A stretch of 25,915 bases of DNA from Chromera velia (taxonomy: Eukaryota > Sar > Chromeraceae), in the NCBI GenBank assembly GCA_018398765.1, contig JAHBMJ010001092.1, positions 10,001 to 35,915 of the forward strand. Reading direction: 5' to 3'. A program made the position numbers and the translations under genes. Shown here in pieces: positions 24,801-25,915 of the stretch (position 1 is its first letter; the number at the start of each line of letters is the position of its first letter). The notes beneath the pieces are model-generated. The model was not told the DNA's origin. It made no database searches and saw only the letters and a list, made by a program, of their open reading frames with translations.

Positions 24801-25915
24801 AGCTGCAGACAGTGTTCGCATCATTTTTTGACTTGTCAGTCTGCTCTTCTCGCTTGCCGAGTCTCCCCATCTCCTCCCCGTGCACTCGCAAACCCAAAGA
24901 CCTTTCCTCTGCCCCCCCCTATGCCTGCAGGTCTCCTGAACACTTTTTTGTTTTCTTACGTGGAGACCTCTATTGGGGGGAGGGACAAACTCGGGTTCTC
25001 CTCTCTCGCAGGGAGACCGCCTGAGCCCCCCCCCCCTCCTTCCTCTCCAACCAAAGGACCGCCCCCTTCTCTTCCTACAGGCTCAAATGGGTCCTCTGTA
25101 GCCCTGCAAACAGCAGCAGCGGCAGGAGTAGGAGGGCAGAACTCAACCCCAGGCTGTCCTCCCGTTGCTATTGCAGGAGGGGGGGGAGGGGGGTCTCCTA
25201 CTTCCAAGGAGATGCCGGGGGGAAGGGGGGATGTGCAGAGCGCTTGCAGACAACCGCAATTGAATCAGACACAACAGCAGCAGCAGCAGCAGCAAACGGG
25301 GGCCCCGAACGGAAACGGGGTCAACCCGATGACGGCGTTGGCACCTCTCGCTTCGTCTTCTTCTTCATGTGAACTCCCCGCACAGACCCCCCCCACCGAA
25401 AGCGCCGCCGCACCACCAGTTCCAGTCTCCGCCCCCACCTCTAGAGTGACCACTGCTCCTGGTACCTTTCTGGGAGGCCCGGGGCCCGGCCAGACTGGGG
25501 CACCGTCGGGGGGCCCCGGCATGCTGTTGAATGATGGAGGGGCAGCCTCTGGCCGTTCCCATGTCCAGCATCCCCCCCAAGCCTCACGAGATGAGCACTG
25601 GCAAGGCGGGGCATCTTCTTCTGTAGCGGGCCCCTCTGCGGGCCCCGGTCCCTCGTCATCCGCAGCTCCTGCAGCGGCAGCAGCGTCGGGAGGGCCCCCT
25701 GCGACTACGCCTGCAGGGGCCACGGCATCTGCAGCTGCGACTGTGGGGACGCTGACGGAGGAGGAGGGAGACGCTGATGAGGAAGGGAGGCACGGTGCGG
25801 GGACTGCGAGTGATTCTGCTGCAGAGAACTCGGGGGAGGGCGACTGGGGGGGAGAGGGGGGGGACACGCTCGGGGGTGGGTGGCCGGGGATTCATACGCA
25901 AAGGCGACGCCCCCG
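21821..25915 (+). CDS. Unrecognised multi-exon protein, globular N-terminal part and long low-complexity tail, 3' end missing
   Basis: Exons 21821-22164, 22523-22567, 22965-23010, 23239-23486, 23815-24704 and 25012 to the edge join in phase at every step. Donors are GTCAGT, GTGAGT, GTGGGT, GTCAGT and GTCTGT; acceptors are TGCAG four times and CGCAG once. Residues 1-60 are Ala/Gly/Ser-rich. Basic clusters KRRR (64-67) and KRERKK (95-100) suggest nuclear localisation. Residues 68-240 look folded, with EWLPLDFSKKILEKW, VRDTRNTVHLFTLKQ and, near 208-228, AGVIAKAIDIGIG, which faintly recalls Alba-type helices; I do not claim that family. From about 240 on the chain is disordered: Gly/Glu/Arg-rich, poly-Ala/Ser, KRRRLEREKE, then Pro/Gly/Ala-rich with eight Gln at 612-619 and an acidic end. 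This resembles nuclear or RNA-associated regulators. The start is the first ATG after an in-frame stop; about 825 residues are in the window. Confidence 0.72.
23011..23041 (+). repeat. (GGTT)n just after a splice donor
   Basis: The exon ends CTGAAACAG and the intron starts GTGGGTCGCTTGGTTGGTTG, continuing as GGTT units for about 20 bp. Confidence 0.9.
24705..24724 (+). repeat. (GTCG)n starting at a splice donor
   Basis: The exon ends CGTCTCTTAG and the intron begins GTCTGTCGGTCGGTCGGTCA. The donor is the first unit of the tetranucleotide run. Confidence 0.9.
25272..25295 (+). repeat. (CAG)n coding for eight glutamines
   Basis: CAA, six CAG and CAA lie in frame in the last exon of the plus-strand gene (residues 612-619). 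Confidence 0.9.

Noticed and set aside
25265-25867. Minus-strand Pro/Ala/Val-rich frame of 200 codons
   Set aside because: It is the antisense shadow of the low-complexity last exon, which stays open to the window edge on the plus strand.

Overview
The window is nuclear DNA from an intron-rich eukaryote with roughly balanced base composition and many microsatellites. The best guess is an alveolate alga with a complex plastid, such as a chromerid close to Chromera. Three things point that way: a SET-domain protein with a signal-peptide-plus-transit-peptide type leader, many small exons, and very many GCATGC sites. This is inference; nothing in the window names a species.

Two genes are well supported because their splice phases close exactly. 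The first is GDP-mannose 4,6-dehydratase (GMD) on the minus strand (20925 down to 14942): 16 exons, 1140 coding bases, 379 residues. The second is a divergent plus-strand gene (21821 to beyond 25915): six exons, about 825 residues in the window, with a short globular N-terminal part and a long low-complexity tail. I do not recognise its family. The 0.9 kb between them is probably a shared promoter region.

At the left edge is the 5' part of a minus-strand Rubisco-LSMT-like SET methyltransferase (756 to 1). Then come a signal-peptide exon (1301), a 1.8 kb array of 108-bp repeats that is open on both strands, and a 227-residue hypothetical ORF (4701-5384). These last three may be one plus-strand membrane-protein gene. 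From 5385 to 9613 I see no convincing gene, only simple repeats and a near-identical ~390 bp duplication. A weak plus-strand coiled-coil gene lies at 9614-11866, followed by a broken duplicated exon-like segment. An AT-rich island (13095-13864) follows, containing a candidate tRNA-derived SINE.

The strongest general signal is in splicing. Of 20 introns in the two reliable genes, most start GTNNGT, about half have C at +3, and most end TGCAG. Several donors are the first unit of a GT-containing tetranucleotide microsatellite.
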